Shown here: one piece after another, positions 19,179 through 27,973 of the stretch
Layout: each line of letters opens with the position of its first letter
Position numbering within the stretch: position 1 is the first letter of the stretch
NCBI GenBank assembly: GCA_014654065.1
Contig: JACWDM010000002.1
Coordinates: 62,001 to 126,000, forward strand
Source of the DNA: Pelagibacterales bacterium SAG-MED15
GTDB lineage: Bacteria; Pseudomonadota; Alphaproteobacteria; Pelagibacterales; Pelagibacteraceae
DNA length: 64,000 nt
Direction of reading: 5' to 3'
Notes under the pieces: model-generated
Told to the model about the DNA's origin: nothing
The model's input: the letters and a program-made list of their open reading frames with translations, nothing else
The model's database searches: none
Position numbers and translations under genes: made by a program

Positions 19179-20591
19179 ATGTCAGATTTACTTAAAAATT
19201 CAAATTTATCTCTAGATACTGCAGATAAAATCGTTTCAGATACATTGCACGATTGTGATGATGGAGAGTTGTATATAGAAGATACAAAATTTGAAACTGT
19301 AACTTTAGATGATAATAAAATTAAAAGCTCAGAATATAGTATAGACTCAGGTTATGGTTTTAGAGCAATTACTGATGATGTGATTGCTTACTCACATTCA
19401 AACGAAATTTCAGAGGAGTCTCTTAAAAAATCAGGTGAAAATTTAAAGTCAACGCTTAAGGGTAAAAAAGGTACTTACAATTCTGCAATTACAAAAACAA
19501 ATCAAAAATTTTATAATGATATAGATCCTATCGAAACAAAGTCCTTAAATGCAAAGATAGAATTGTTAAATTTAATGAATGAATATTCAAGATCAAAAGA
19601 TCAATCTGTGAAACAGGTCTCAGCTAGTTTTCTAGGAGAGAAAAAAAATATTGAAATTTTAAGACTAGGGGGCGAATTACTCAAAGACAGTAGACCTCTG
19701 GTTAGAATAAATATATCAATGATGGTAGAAAAAAATGGTAGAAAAGAAACCGCTGTATATGGAGTCGGTGGAAGACAGTCTTATGATGAATATCTTAAAG
19801 ATGGAAGTTGGAAGAAGTTGTGTGATGAAGCATTTCGAATTGCCACAACTAATTTAAAAAGTAAACCATCTCCTGCAGGTGAAATGAAAGTTGTTCTTGG
19901 ACCTGGTTGGCCAGCTATATTAATACATGAAGCAATAGGGCATGGTCTTGAAGGCGATTTTAATCGAAAAAAAACCTCTGTTTTCCATAATTTAGTTGGC
20001 CGAAGGGTTGCTAGTGAAGGTGTCACTATAATTGATGATGGAACTATAGATAATAGAAGAGGAAGTCTTAACATTGATGATGAAGGAACTCCTACAGAAA
20101 AGACAGTTTTAATTGAGAAAGGAATTTTAAAAAACTTTATGCAAGATAGATTAAATGCACGATTGATGAATACTAAGTCTACAGGCAATGGAAGAAGAGA
20201 AAATTACAAACATATCGTATTACCCAGAATGCGTAATACGATAATGCTAAACGGCACTCATACACAGGAAGAGATGATTAATTCTGTAAATAGGGGGATT
20301 TTTGCTGTTAGTTTTGGAGGTGGACAAGTTGATATTACTTCAGGAAAGTTTGTTTTTAATTGTACAGAAGCTTATGAAATAGTAGATGGTAAAATTGGTG
20401 CACCTTTAAAAGGAGCAACTTTAATTGGCGATGGCCCATCATCTCTTAAAGAAGTTTTGATGGTTGGCAATGATATGATGCTAGACCCTGGTATTGGAAC
20501 TTGTGGTAAGTCTGGACAAGGGGTTCCAGTTGGAGTTGGTCAACCATCTCTCTTAATTGATAATATGACAGTTGGCGGCACTCAACTATAA
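19179..20591 (+). CDS. tldD: Metalloprotease subunit TldD
   Basis: Catalytic subunit of the TldD/TldE (PmbA) heterodimeric peptidase, which degrades unfolded peptides and in E. coli matures microcin B17 and cleaves CcdA. The protein has 470 aa. The metal-binding motif HEAIGHGLEGD (HExxxH) is intact, as are RRGSLNIDDEGTPTEKTVLIEKGIL and the glycine-rich C-terminal region. It is inserted between hisH and hisA with gaps of only 12 and, after pmbA, 39 bp, so it may be transcribed with the his genes. Confidence 0.96.
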   Translation: MSDLLKNSNLSLDTADKIVSDTLHDCDDGELYIEDTKFETVTLDDNKIKSSEYSIDSGYGFRAITDDVIAYSHSNEISEESLKKSGENLKSTLKGKKGTYNSAITKTNQKFYNDIDPIETKSLNAKIELLNLMNEYSRSKDQSVKQVSASFLGEKKNIEILRLGGELLKDSRPLVRINISMMVEKNGRKETAVYGVGGRQSYDEYLKDGSWKKLCDEAFRIATTNLKSKPSPAGEMKVVLGPGWPAILIHEAIGHGLEGDFNRKKTSVFHNLVGRRVASEGVTIIDDGTIDNRRGSLNIDDEGTPTEKTVLIEKGILKNFMQDRLNARLMNTKSTGNGRRENYKHIVLPRMRNTIMLNGTHTQEEMINSVNRGIFAVSFGGGQVDITSGKFVFNCTEAYEIVDGKIGAPLKGATLIGDGPSSLKEVLMVGNDMMLDPGIGTCGKSGQGVPVGVGQPSLLIDNMTVGGTQL

Positions 20592-20593
20592 AA

Positions 20594-21913
20594 ATGTTAA
20601 AAGAAAAAGAGTATCTAGGTAATATTGCTGAGCAATGTATATCTAAATCTAATAAACTTGGTTCAACAGATGTAAGTGTAATGGTAATGCATTCAGTATC
20701 CGAGGATGTAAGTGTAAGAAATAGAAAATTAGATGGCTCAACAAGGTCTGAAAATTTAGGTATTAGATTAACAACTTACATTGGTAAAAAAAAGTCTACA
20801 ATTTCATCTTCAGATCTGAACACTAAAAATTTAGATGGTCTGATTAATAGATGCATTGAGAGTACTAAAATAACGCCTGAAGATGATCTAAACTCTCTGG
20901 CAGATAAAGAACTTTATTTTAAAGGCGATAAAGACCTAGATTTGTATGATGAAACAGTTTTAGAAAATAAAAAGAAAATAGAATACATAAACGAAGCTGA
21001 GGAAGAGGCTTTTTCCAGAAAAGATATTGTTAATACCAATGGATCGGGCTTTAGCCAAAATAAATCAAATTTTATTTTAGCAAATTCAAGTGGATTTTCT
21101 GATGGTTATAAAACATCTCAGTTTACAGCCTATTGTGAGGTAGTATCAAAAAATAATGGAAGCATGGAGAGAGATTACGAGTACAGTAGCAAACGTTTTT
21201 TTAACGATATTCTAAAACCAAAACAATTAGGGTCAAAAGCTGCTGAATTAGCTTTAAAAAAATTGAATCCAAAAAAAATAAAAAGTGAGAAATTAAATAT
21301 TATTTTTGATAAAAGAATTGCTAAAGGTTTTTTATCCTCATTTTCAAGTGCTATATCCTCTAGTTCATTTTCAAAAGGAACAACTTTTTTAAAAGATAAA
21401 CTTAATAAAAAAATATTTGGAGATAAAATTAATATTCAAGATAAAGCTGACATTAAAAAAGCAAATGGCTCGAGATATTTTGATATTGAAGGGGTTAAGA
21501 CGAGTCCTTTAGATCTTGTAAAAGATGGAGCTTTAAACGATCTTTTAATTGATACTTACAACGGAAAAAAAATAAAAAAAAAGTCAAATGGTAGAGCTAG
21601 TGGTTCATCAAATTTATATTTCCTAAATGGTGATTTAAGTTTTGAGGAATTACTAAACTCAAATAAAAAGCTGCTTTATATTACAGAAACAATCGGTAGG
21701 GGGTCAAACATAATTACTGGAGATTATTCAGTTGGTGCATCTGGATTAATGGTTGAAAATGGTGAGTTTTCGTATCCTGTAAGCGAAATAACAATAGCTG
21801 GAAATTTAAATAATATTTATAAAAATATATCATTAGCCAATGATTTAGAATTCAACTATTCAACTAATTCACCTACAATGTTAGTTGAAGGGATGATTGT
21901 TGGTGGAAAATAA
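20594..21913 (+). CDS. pmbA: TldE/PmbA subunit of the TldD-TldE protease
   Basis: Non-catalytic partner of TldD. The protein has 439 aa. It lacks the HExxxH motif, as expected for TldE, and carries the family landmarks ADVSVMVMHS-like N-terminal strand (STDVSVMVMHSVSEDVSVRNRKLD), YFDIEGVKTSPLDLVKDGAL, SYNGKKIKKKSNGRASGSSN-like loop and the C-terminal GDYSVGASGLMVENGEFSYPVSEITIAGNL. It follows tldD by 2 bp. Side-by-side tldD and pmbA is unusual relative to E. coli, where they are apart. Confidence 0.95.
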   Translation: MLKEKEYLGNIAEQCISKSNKLGSTDVSVMVMHSVSEDVSVRNRKLDGSTRSENLGIRLTTYIGKKKSTISSSDLNTKNLDGLINRCIESTKITPEDDLNSLADKELYFKGDKDLDLYDETVLENKKKIEYINEAEEEAFSRKDIVNTNGSGFSQNKSNFILANSSGFSDGYKTSQFTAYCEVVSKNNGSMERDYEYSSKRFFNDILKPKQLGSKAAELALKKLNPKKIKSEKLNIIFDKRIAKGFLSSFSSAISSSSFSKGTTFLKDKLNKKIFGDKINIQDKADIKKANGSRYFDIEGVKTSPLDLVKDGALNDLLIDTYNGKKIKKKSNGRASGSSNLYFLNGDLSFEELLNSNKKLLYITETIGRGSNIITGDYSVGASGLMVENGEFSYPVSEITIAGNLNNIYKNISLANDLEFNYSTNSPTMLVEGMIVGGK

Positions 21914-21931
21914 CTTATAAATTTATAAGTT
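21912..21931. repeat. Perfect 20-bp palindrome between pmbA and hisA
   Basis: AACTTATAAATTTATAAGTT reads identically on both strands and includes part of the pmbA stop codon. It ends 21 bp before the hisA GTG. As RNA it would form a weak all-A/U hairpin, followed by an A-rich rather than U-rich stretch, so it is not a typical terminator. It could be an operator or an mRNA processing or stability element; nothing here decides. Confidence 0.6.
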
Positions 21932-21952
21932 AATAAAAAAAAATTTAAAATA

Positions 21953-22669
21953 GTGAAAATATTTCCAGCCATAGATATTAAGGATAAAAAGTGCGTGAGA
22001 CTACTTAAAGGAGATTTTGACAAGAAAACTGAGTACAAAATGTCTCCAGTTGAACAAGCTAGTAAATATAGGGATCATGGTTTCAAAAATTTACATATAG
22101 TTGATCTTGATGGAGCCTTAACTGGCGAAACAGTTAATCTAGATATTATCAAGGATATAGTTGGTAAATTTGATTTAGAGGTTGAGATTGGTGGCGGTAT
22201 AAGAAAGCTTGATAGTATTCAAAAATATGTTGATGTTGGCGTTGAAAAAGTGATTTTAGGAAGTGCTGCTATTAAAGATAAAAAATTTTTAAAAGAAGCA
22301 TGTCAAAAATTTCCGGATAAAATAGCATTAGGCTTAGATGCTAAAGATGGATATTTATCGGTATCTGGATGGAAGGAAAATTCTAATCAACTAACTTTAG
22401 ATTATTTAAATGAAGTAAATGATTATGGAGTTAGTAGACTTATTTATACTGATATAAATAAAGATGGCATGAAACAAAGCCCAAATTTTTATGAAACATC
22501 AAAAATTGCTGCTAAATCCAATTGTCCTGTAATTATATCTGGTGGGGTTTCATCAATAGATGACATTAAAAAAGCAAAGAGTTTAAAAAATATTGAAGGT
22601 ATAATTGTTGGAAAAGCAATTTATGATGGTGATATTAAATTAGAAGAACTTGTGAAAGAAGATGCTTAA
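21953..22669 (+). CDS. hisA: ProFAR isomerase
   Basis: Amadori isomerase of histidine synthesis (5'-ProFAR to PRFAR). The protein has 238 aa and is a TIM barrel. [20 protein letters not shown] at the N-terminus has the catalytic Asp, VDLDGA the beta-2 motif, EIGGGIR and [13 protein letters not shown] the two phosphate-binding loops, and YTDINKDGM the second catalytic Asp. The start is GTG; no ATG fits. It overlaps hisF by 8 bp. Confidence 0.97.
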   Translation: MKIFPAIDIKDKKCVRLLKGDFDKKTEYKMSPVEQASKYRDHGFKNLHIVDLDGALTGETVNLDIIKDIVGKFDLEVEIGGGIRKLDSIQKYVDVGVEKVILGSAAIKDKKFLKEACQKFPDKIALGLDAKDGYLSVSGWKENSNQLTLDYLNEVNDYGVSRLIYTDINKDGMKQSPNFYETSKIAAKSNCPVIISGGVSSIDDIKKAKSLKNIEGIIVGKAIYDGDIKLEELVKEDA

Positions 22670-23417
22670 AAATAGAATAATTCCTTGCTTAGATGTTAAG
22701 AATGGTCGAGTTGTGAAAGGTATTAACTTTGTTGATTTAAAAGATGCAGGCGATCCTGTCGAACAAGCAAAAATTTATAGTGATGGTGGCGCTGATGAAA
22801 TTTGTTTTTTAGATATTATAGCCTCTAACGAAAATAGGGATACTATTTACGACGTTGTAGAAAAAACCTCAAAGAAATGTTTTGTGCCTTTAACAGTTGG
22901 TGGAGGCGTTAGAAGTGTTGAAGATATAAGTAAATTACTTAACTGTGGAGCTGACAAAGTTTCAATCAATACTGCTGCTGTAAATGATAAACAGGTTGTT
23001 GTTGATAGTTCAAAAAAGTTTGGCTCTCAATGTATAGTTGTTGCAATAGATGCAAAAAAAAATGGAGACATGTGGGAGATTTATACTCATGGCGGAAGAA
23101 ACAAAACTGATATTGATGCAATTAAATTTGCAAAAGAAATGGAAAAAAGTGGTGCAGGAGAATTATTAGTTACCTCAATGGATAGAGATGGCACACAGGT
23201 TGGATATGATATTGATTTAATGTCTAAAATTTCATCTACTGTAAACATACCTGTAATCGCATCTGGCGGAGTTGGTACCTTAGATCATTTAGTAGATGGT
23301 ATTAAATTAGGTAATGCGAGTGCAGTATTAGCAGCTTCAATTTTTCATTATGGTAAATATTCAGTAAAACAGGCAAAGGAATATTTGGATTCTAAAGGGA
23401 TTCCAGTTAGAATTTAG
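22662..23417 (+). CDS. hisF: Imidazole glycerol phosphate synthase, cyclase subunit
   Basis: Cyclase that uses ammonia from HisH to form IGP and AICAR. The protein has 251 aa and is a TIM barrel. [30 protein letters not shown] is the canonical N-terminus with the catalytic Asp; [20 protein letters not shown] and [12 protein letters not shown] are intact. It overlaps hisA and is followed after 1 bp by hisE. AICAR made here can feed PurH, encoded 10 kb away. Confidence 0.98.
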   Translation: MLKNRIIPCLDVKNGRVVKGINFVDLKDAGDPVEQAKIYSDGGADEICFLDIIASNENRDTIYDVVEKTSKKCFVPLTVGGGVRSVEDISKLLNCGADKVSINTAAVNDKQVVVDSSKKFGSQCIVVAIDAKKNGDMWEIYTHGGRNKTDIDAIKFAKEMEKSGAGELLVTSMDRDGTQVGYDIDLMSKISSTVNIPVIASGGVGTLDHLVDGIKLGNASAVLAASIFHYGKYSVKQAKEYLDSKGIPVRI

Positions 23418-23418
23418 A

Positions 23419-23703
23419 ATGCTTAAGACTTTAGAAGATCTAGTTAATATAATCAGAGAAAGAAAATCATCATCAGATGAGACTTCTTACACATCAAAAT
23501 TACTTAAAGACAAATCGTTATCTGTAGAAAAGGTTAAAGAGGAGATTGGTGAACTTATAGAAGCAGTAGAAAATAATTCAAACAAGATTCATGAGGCAGC
23601 TGATGTCCTTTATCATTTACTGGTCTATCTAGAGGGAAATGGCGTCCGTATTGAGGATATCATGGATGAATTAGAAAAAAGGAAGAAAAAAAAAGAGTCT
23701 TAA
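23419..23703 (+). CDS. hisE: Phosphoribosyl-ATP pyrophosphatase
   Basis: Hydrolyses PR-ATP to PR-AMP, step 2 of histidine synthesis. The protein has 94 aa. The MazG-like fold has SYTSKLLKDKSLSVEKVKEEIGELIEA, with the metal-binding EExxE pattern, and HEAADVLYHLLVYLE with the second acidic set. This is the last gene of the his group. hisG, hisD, hisC and hisI are not in the window. Confidence 0.95.
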   Translation: MLKTLEDLVNIIRERKSSSDETSYTSKLLKDKSLSVEKVKEEIGELIEAVENNSNKIHEAADVLYHLLVYLEGNGVRIEDIMDELEKRKKKKES

Positions 23704-23746
23704 AAAGATCAAATTAGTGTTAGCTTTTTAAAATTTTAAATTCATT

Positions 23747-24685
23747 ATGAGCCACAAATTTTATAAACCTGCAAGAGCAAGACTTCACAGAAGCGAATTA
23801 GCAGTTCCGGGATCATCTCCAAAAATGTTTGAGAAAGCACTAAATTCAGCTGCTGATGTTATATTTTTAGATTTAGAAGATGCAGTGTCGCCGAATGATA
23901 AAATCACAGCAAGAAAAAACACTATAAAGGCTTTGAACGAAATGAATTGGAGAGAGAAGGGCAAAACCATTTCTGTGAGAATAAATAGTTTAGATACTCA
24001 TTATATGTATAGCGATTTAATTGAAATAGTTGAGCAAGCTGGAGAAAATGTTGATACTATTTTAGTTCCAAAAGCAGGAACATCAAGCGATGTATATATG
24101 GTTGACTGTTTGCTAACTCAAATAGAGACACATAAAAAAATAAAAAATAAAATAGGTATAGAGTGTTTAATAGAGACTGCTCTAGGTATGGCAAATATTA
24201 AAGACATTGCACAATCAAGTTCCAGATTAGAGGCTCTACATTTTGGTGTTGCAGATTATGCAGCAAGTTTAAGAGCTAGAACGGTTGTTATAGGAGGATT
24301 AAATCCTGACTATCCTGGAGATCAGTGGCATCACGGTTTGTCGGAATTAGTCGTTGCTTGTAGAGCTTATGGTCTGAGAGCTATCGATGGACCATTTGGA
24401 GATTTTAATGATGCAGATGCATACATAATGTCTGCAAAAAGAGGTGCAGCTATCGGAATTGAAGGCAAATGGGCAATCCACCCATCTCAAATAGAGCTTG
24501 CTAACAAAGTATTTACTCCACCAGAATCAGAAGTTTCAAAAGCAAAAAGAATTATTGATGAACTTGAAAAAGCGGCCAAAGAAGGAAAAGGAGCAGCTCA
24601 ACTTGACGGTCGAATGATTGATGCGGCTTCAGCAAGAATGGCTGAAAACATTGTCAATATTGATAAATTAATACATAATAAATAA
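23747..24685 (+). CDS. mcl: L-malyl-CoA / beta-methylmalyl-CoA lyase
   Basis: Reversible cleavage of L-malyl-CoA to glyoxylate and acetyl-CoA (HpcH/HpaI-CitE superfamily). The protein has 312 aa. SELAVPGSSPKMFEKALNSAADVIFLDLEDAVSPNDK carries the Mg/CoA site. IETALGMANI, HFGVADYAAS and the C-terminal IDGPFGDFNDADAY ... GKWAIHPSQIELANKVFTP follow closely what I recall of Rhodobacter Mcl1. The next two genes encode a ligase that can make malyl-CoA, which supports this over a citrate-lyase beta call. A malyl-CoA thioesterase is the main alternative. Confidence 0.85.
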   Translation: MSHKFYKPARARLHRSELAVPGSSPKMFEKALNSAADVIFLDLEDAVSPNDKITARKNTIKALNEMNWREKGKTISVRINSLDTHYMYSDLIEIVEQAGENVDTILVPKAGTSSDVYMVDCLLTQIETHKKIKNKIGIECLIETALGMANIKDIAQSSSRLEALHFGVADYAASLRARTVVIGGLNPDYPGDQWHHGLSELVVACRAYGLRAIDGPFGDFNDADAYIMSAKRGAAIGIEGKWAIHPSQIELANKVFTPPESEVSKAKRIIDELEKAAKEGKGAAQLDGRMIDAASARMAENIVNIDKLIHNK

Positions 24686-24693
24686 TAAAAATT

Positions 24694-25857
24694 ATGGACA
24701 TTCACGAATACCAAGCAAAAAAAATATTATCAAGTTTTGGAGTATCAATTCCAAGGGGTGGGATTGTTTATAGTCCTGAGAATGCAGAAAATAAAGCCAG
24801 GGAAATTGGTGGAGCTAAATGGGTAGCGAAGGCACAAATACATTCAGGAGCAAGGGGAAAAGCTGGAGGTATAATATTATGTAATACACCTTTAGAAGTG
24901 GCTCAAGCTACTGACAAATTACTTGGAAAAAAATTGGTAACAAATCAAACAGGACCAGAGGGCAAAATAGTTAATAGAATTTATATTGAGGAAGCGACTG
25001 ATATTGAAAAAGAATTATATTTAGGTTTAGTTTTTGACAGAAGTTCTGAGAGTATAATGATCGTAGCTTCAACAGAAGGTGGAATGAGTGTTGAGGAAAT
25101 TTCTAAAGAAAAGCCAGAAACTATAATTAGATCAAAAATAGAGGTTGCAGTTGGTATTCAAAGTTTTCAAGCAAGAGAGCTTGCATTTGGTTTGGGAATT
25201 GAACCGGCATTAATTTCAAGAGTTTCAGATACAATAATCGGATGTTATAAAGCTTTTAGTGAATTAGATGCAACTATGGTTGAGGTCAATCCAATGGTAA
25301 TTTCAAAGCAAAAACAAATATTAGCTTTAGACTGCAAAATGAGTTTTGATAATAATGCAATGTTTAGGCGTAGCCAAGTATCAGAGTTAAGGGACAAAAC
25401 TCAAGAGGAGACCAAAGAAGTCTATGCATCTGACAGAGGTTTAAATTACGTCAGTTTAGATGGAAATATTGGCAATATAATAAATGGCGCTGGACTTGCA
25501 ATGGCATCAATGGACATGATTAAGCTAGCTGGAGGATCTCCTGCGAATTTTCTAGATGTTGGGGGAGGTGCAACTCCTGAAAAAATTGTAAAAGCATTTA
25601 AACTAATAACAATGGATGAAAAAGTTAAAGTTATATTAGTTAATATTTTTGCAGGAATTAATAGATGTGATTGGGTAGCAGAAGGTATAGTTCAAGCTTT
25701 AGAAAAAATTGATGTAAAAGTTCCTCTTGTAATAAGATTAGCCGGTACGAATGTTAAAAAAGGAAATGAAATACTTAAAAAAAGTAAAATTAAATATATT
25801 GAGGCAAATACTCTTGAAGATGCTGCAAACAAAGCAGTTAAAGCTTTAGGTAACTAA
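24694..25857 (+). CDS. mtkA: Malate-CoA ligase beta subunit (SucC-like)
   Basis: ADP-forming acyl-CoA ligase subunit with an ATP-grasp domain. The protein has 387 aa. MDIHEYQAKKILSSFGVSIPRG and KAQIHSGARGKAGGI are ATP-grasp landmarks; FLDVGGGATPEKI and VNIFAGINRCDWVAEGI form the ligase interface and phosphate loop. By sequence alone it could be succinyl-CoA synthetase beta. The immediate neighbour mcl and the paired alpha subunit favour malate thiokinase. It begins 8 bp after mcl. Another sucC elsewhere in the genome would settle this. Confidence 0.75.
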   Translation: MDIHEYQAKKILSSFGVSIPRGGIVYSPENAENKAREIGGAKWVAKAQIHSGARGKAGGIILCNTPLEVAQATDKLLGKKLVTNQTGPEGKIVNRIYIEEATDIEKELYLGLVFDRSSESIMIVASTEGGMSVEEISKEKPETIIRSKIEVAVGIQSFQARELAFGLGIEPALISRVSDTIIGCYKAFSELDATMVEVNPMVISKQKQILALDCKMSFDNNAMFRRSQVSELRDKTQEETKEVYASDRGLNYVSLDGNIGNIINGAGLAMASMDMIKLAGGSPANFLDVGGGATPEKIVKAFKLITMDEKVKVILVNIFAGINRCDWVAEGIVQALEKIDVKVPLVIRLAGTNVKKGNEILKKSKIKYIEANTLEDAANKAVKALGN

Positions 25858-25860
25858 TTT

Positions 25861-26742
25861 ATGGCTGTTATAATTGATAAAAATTCAAAAATAATAATTC
25901 AAGGTTTCACAGGCAAAATGGGAACATTTCATGCGGACGAAATGATAAAGTATGGATCAAATGTCGTTGGTGGCGTCACACCAGGAAAAGGTGGTTCTAA
26001 GCATTTAGATCGTCCTGTATTTAATACAGTAAAAGAAGCTGTTAAACAAACGGGTGCCACTGCTTCGATATTATTTGTCCCACCAGCTTTTGCTGCAGAC
26101 TCCGCAATGGAAGCAGCTGATGCAGGAATTAAAACTTGTGTAGCAATTGTAGATGGTATCCCATCTCACGACATGATTAAGATTAAGAGATATATGAGGA
26201 GATATACTAAAAGTGGAAAGATGACTTTGGTGGGTCCTAATTGTGCAGGAATAATAAGTCCTGGTAAATCTATGCTAGGAATAATGCCTGGTCATATTTA
26301 TAAAGAGGGTAGAGTTGGAATAATTAGTAGATCAGGAACTTTAGGTTACGAGGCAGCACAACAACTCAAAAATTTAAATATTGGAGTTTCAACAAGTGTT
26401 GGGATTGGTGGTGATCCAATCAACGGAAGTTCTTTTAGGGATATTATTGAAAAGTTTGAAACTGATGATGAAACAGATGCAATTTTAATGATTGGGGAAA
26501 TTGGTGGACCTCAAGAAGTTGCTGCAGGTCATTTTGCTAGAGAAAATATGAAAAAACCAGTCATAGCATATATAGCAGGACTAACTGCACCAAAAGGCAG
26601 AGTGATGGGTCATGCAGGTGCAATTGTTTCAGCATATGGAGAAAGTGCTGTTGAAAAAGTTGAGCTCTTAAAAGAATGTGGTGTAACAATTTCAAAAAAT
26701 CCTTCAGTAATGGGAGATACTGTAAAAAGAGTGCTTGGTTAA
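25861..26742 (+). CDS. mtkB: Malate-CoA ligase alpha subunit (SucD-like)
   Basis: CoA-binding, phosphohistidine subunit that pairs with the preceding ATP-grasp subunit. The protein has 293 aa. IIQGFTGKMGTFHADEMIKYG is the CoA-binding Rossmann motif; GPNCAGIISPGKS, GRVGIISRSGTLGYEAAQQL and VMGHAGAIVSAYGESA hold the phosphorylated His. It contains a short Lys/Arg-rich insert (IKIKRYMRRYTKSGKM) that I associate with MtkB rather than SucD, though from memory. Gap to mtkA 3 bp. Confidence 0.75.
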   Translation: MAVIIDKNSKIIIQGFTGKMGTFHADEMIKYGSNVVGGVTPGKGGSKHLDRPVFNTVKEAVKQTGATASILFVPPAFAADSAMEAADAGIKTCVAIVDGIPSHDMIKIKRYMRRYTKSGKMTLVGPNCAGIISPGKSMLGIMPGHIYKEGRVGIISRSGTLGYEAAQQLKNLNIGVSTSVGIGGDPINGSSFRDIIEKFETDDETDAILMIGEIGGPQEVAAGHFARENMKKPVIAYIAGLTAPKGRVMGHAGAIVSAYGESAVEKVELLKECGVTISKNPSVMGDTVKRVLG

Positions 26743-26754
26743 AATTAATTTTTT

Positions 26755-27099
26755 ATGGGTAAAATAAAAATAATATTTTTAATTATAATTGGTTTCATAG
26801 TTTACAAAGGTTTTGTAGCAATTAAAAATTTTGAAATCGGAATTGATAAAGAAGTTGCTCAAATCGAAGAAATGGGATTTGAAAAGGAAGGCCAGGTGAT
26901 AGGGTTAATGATGTATCTTGGAGATCCTGAGGATCTAAAATTAGTCGAACACTTACTTGTTAAAAATAAATCTAAATGTTTTGAAATGAAAGTAATTGCA
27001 GAGGAAAACTCTAATGCATATTATGAATGTGCTAGGGTGATAGCCATTACTAAGGAAGGAAAAATAATTAGAGTGATAGAAGAAATTGAGGTTTTATAA
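26755..27099 (+). CDS. Small membrane-anchored protein of unknown function
   Basis: 114 aa. One N-terminal hydrophobic helix (IKIIFLIIIGFIVYKGFVAI, about 4-23), probably an uncleaved anchor, is followed by a small soluble domain with the pattern VAQIEEMGFEKEGQVIGLMMYLGDPEDLKLVEHLL and two Cys residues (KSKCFEM, YYECARV). I do not recognise the family. It follows mtkB by 12 bp and shares its stop/start base with the HIT gene, so it is co-transcribed. Nothing in the context gives a function. Confidence 0.7.
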   Translation: MGKIKIIFLIIIGFIVYKGFVAIKNFEIGIDKEVAQIEEMGFEKEGQVIGLMMYLGDPEDLKLVEHLLVKNKSKCFEMKVIAEENSNAYYECARVIAITKEGKIIRVIEEIEVL

Positions 27100-27464
27100 T
27101 GGCTTACGATGACAATAATATATTTGCTAAAGTTTTGAGGGGAGAAATACCTTGTAAAAAAATTTATGAGGACGATTTTGTATTATCGTTTTATGACATT
27201 AATCCTCAAAAAAAAATTCATGCTTTAGTAATTCCTAAAGGAAAATATATTGATCTAGATGACTTTAGCGACAAAGCAAGTGATGATGAAATTGTAGGAT
27301 TAATTAAAGGGGTTAATAAGGTAGCAAAAAAATTAGGCATCTCAGTTGAGGAAGGCAATGGTTATAGAGCACTTACAAACATAAGCGAACATGGCGGTCA
27401 GGAAGTGCCACATTTACACTTTCATGTTTTTGGTGGCGAAAAAGTTGGGAAAATGGTTGAATGA
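27099..27464 (+). CDS. hinT: HIT family nucleotide hydrolase (HinT-like)
   Basis: Histidine-triad purine nucleoside phosphoramidase-type protein. The protein has 121 aa. NIFAKVLRGEIPCKKIYEDDFVLSFYDINPQKKIHALVIPKGKY is the typical HIT N-terminal half; the triad is PHLHFHVFGG (HxHxH) at about 107-116. Start ATG overlaps the previous stop by one base; the stop overlaps the GNAT gene by ATGA. The exact substrate is unknown. Confidence 0.94.
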   Translation: MAYDDNNIFAKVLRGEIPCKKIYEDDFVLSFYDINPQKKIHALVIPKGKYIDLDDFSDKASDDEIVGLIKGVNKVAKKLGISVEEGNGYRALTNISEHGGQEVPHLHFHVFGGEKVGKMVE

Positions 27465-27973
27465 TTGAAAAAATTGATAGATATTATTTAGAAATTTTAT
27501 CAATCCAAAGCTTAAAGTATAAAAAAAAACCTAATGAAAATCTTAACATTGAGCTCTTAAAAAAAGAAAATTTTGATTTAAATAAATTTTTCTACAAACA
27601 AGTCGGTAAAAAATATCAATGGATTGACCGATTAATCTGGAGCGATGCTTCTTGGCAAAATTATATATCTAATAACAATTTAAAAACATATGTACTAAAG
27701 GAAAACGATGAATTAGTAGGATATTTTGAGCTAATTCATAATACAGAGACTAATAATTGTGAAATTGCTTATTTTGGAATTTTAGAAGAATTTTTTGGAA
27801 AAGGTTATGGGGGCTATTTATTATCTGAAGCAATCAAATTTGGTTTTAACTTGAATGCAAAAAGAGTTTGGGTTCATACATGTTCTTTAGACCACCCAAA
27901 TGCAATTTTAAATTATAGATCAAGAGGCATGAAAGTCTTTAAAAGTGAAATTTTAGAGAGAAGAGCTATTTAA
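27461..27973 (+). CDS. GNAT family N-acetyltransferase
   Basis: 170 aa. The acetyl-CoA-binding segment is IAYFGILEEFFGKGYGGYLLSEAIKFGF (about 106-133), with the Q/RxxGxG/A motif in the form GKGYGG. The end is VHTCSLDHPNAILNYRSRGMKVF, typical of GNAT strand 6 and helix 4. The acceptor is unknown. It overlaps hinT by 4 bp and converges on lolA with a 4-bp overlap. Confidence 0.85.
   Translation: MIEKIDRYYLEILSIQSLKYKKKPNENLNIELLKKENFDLNKFFYKQVGKKYQWIDRLIWSDASWQNYISNNNLKTYVLKENDELVGYFELIHNTETNNCEIAYFGILEEFFGKGYGGYLLSEAIKFGFNLNAKRVWVHTCSLDHPNAILNYRSRGMKVFKSEILERRAI

Noticed and set aside
24694-26742. Calling the ligase pair sucCD
   Set aside because: Possible by sequence, but the adjoining malyl-CoA lyase gene and the small insert in the alpha subunit favour malate-CoA ligase. 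Kept as an alternative in the entries.
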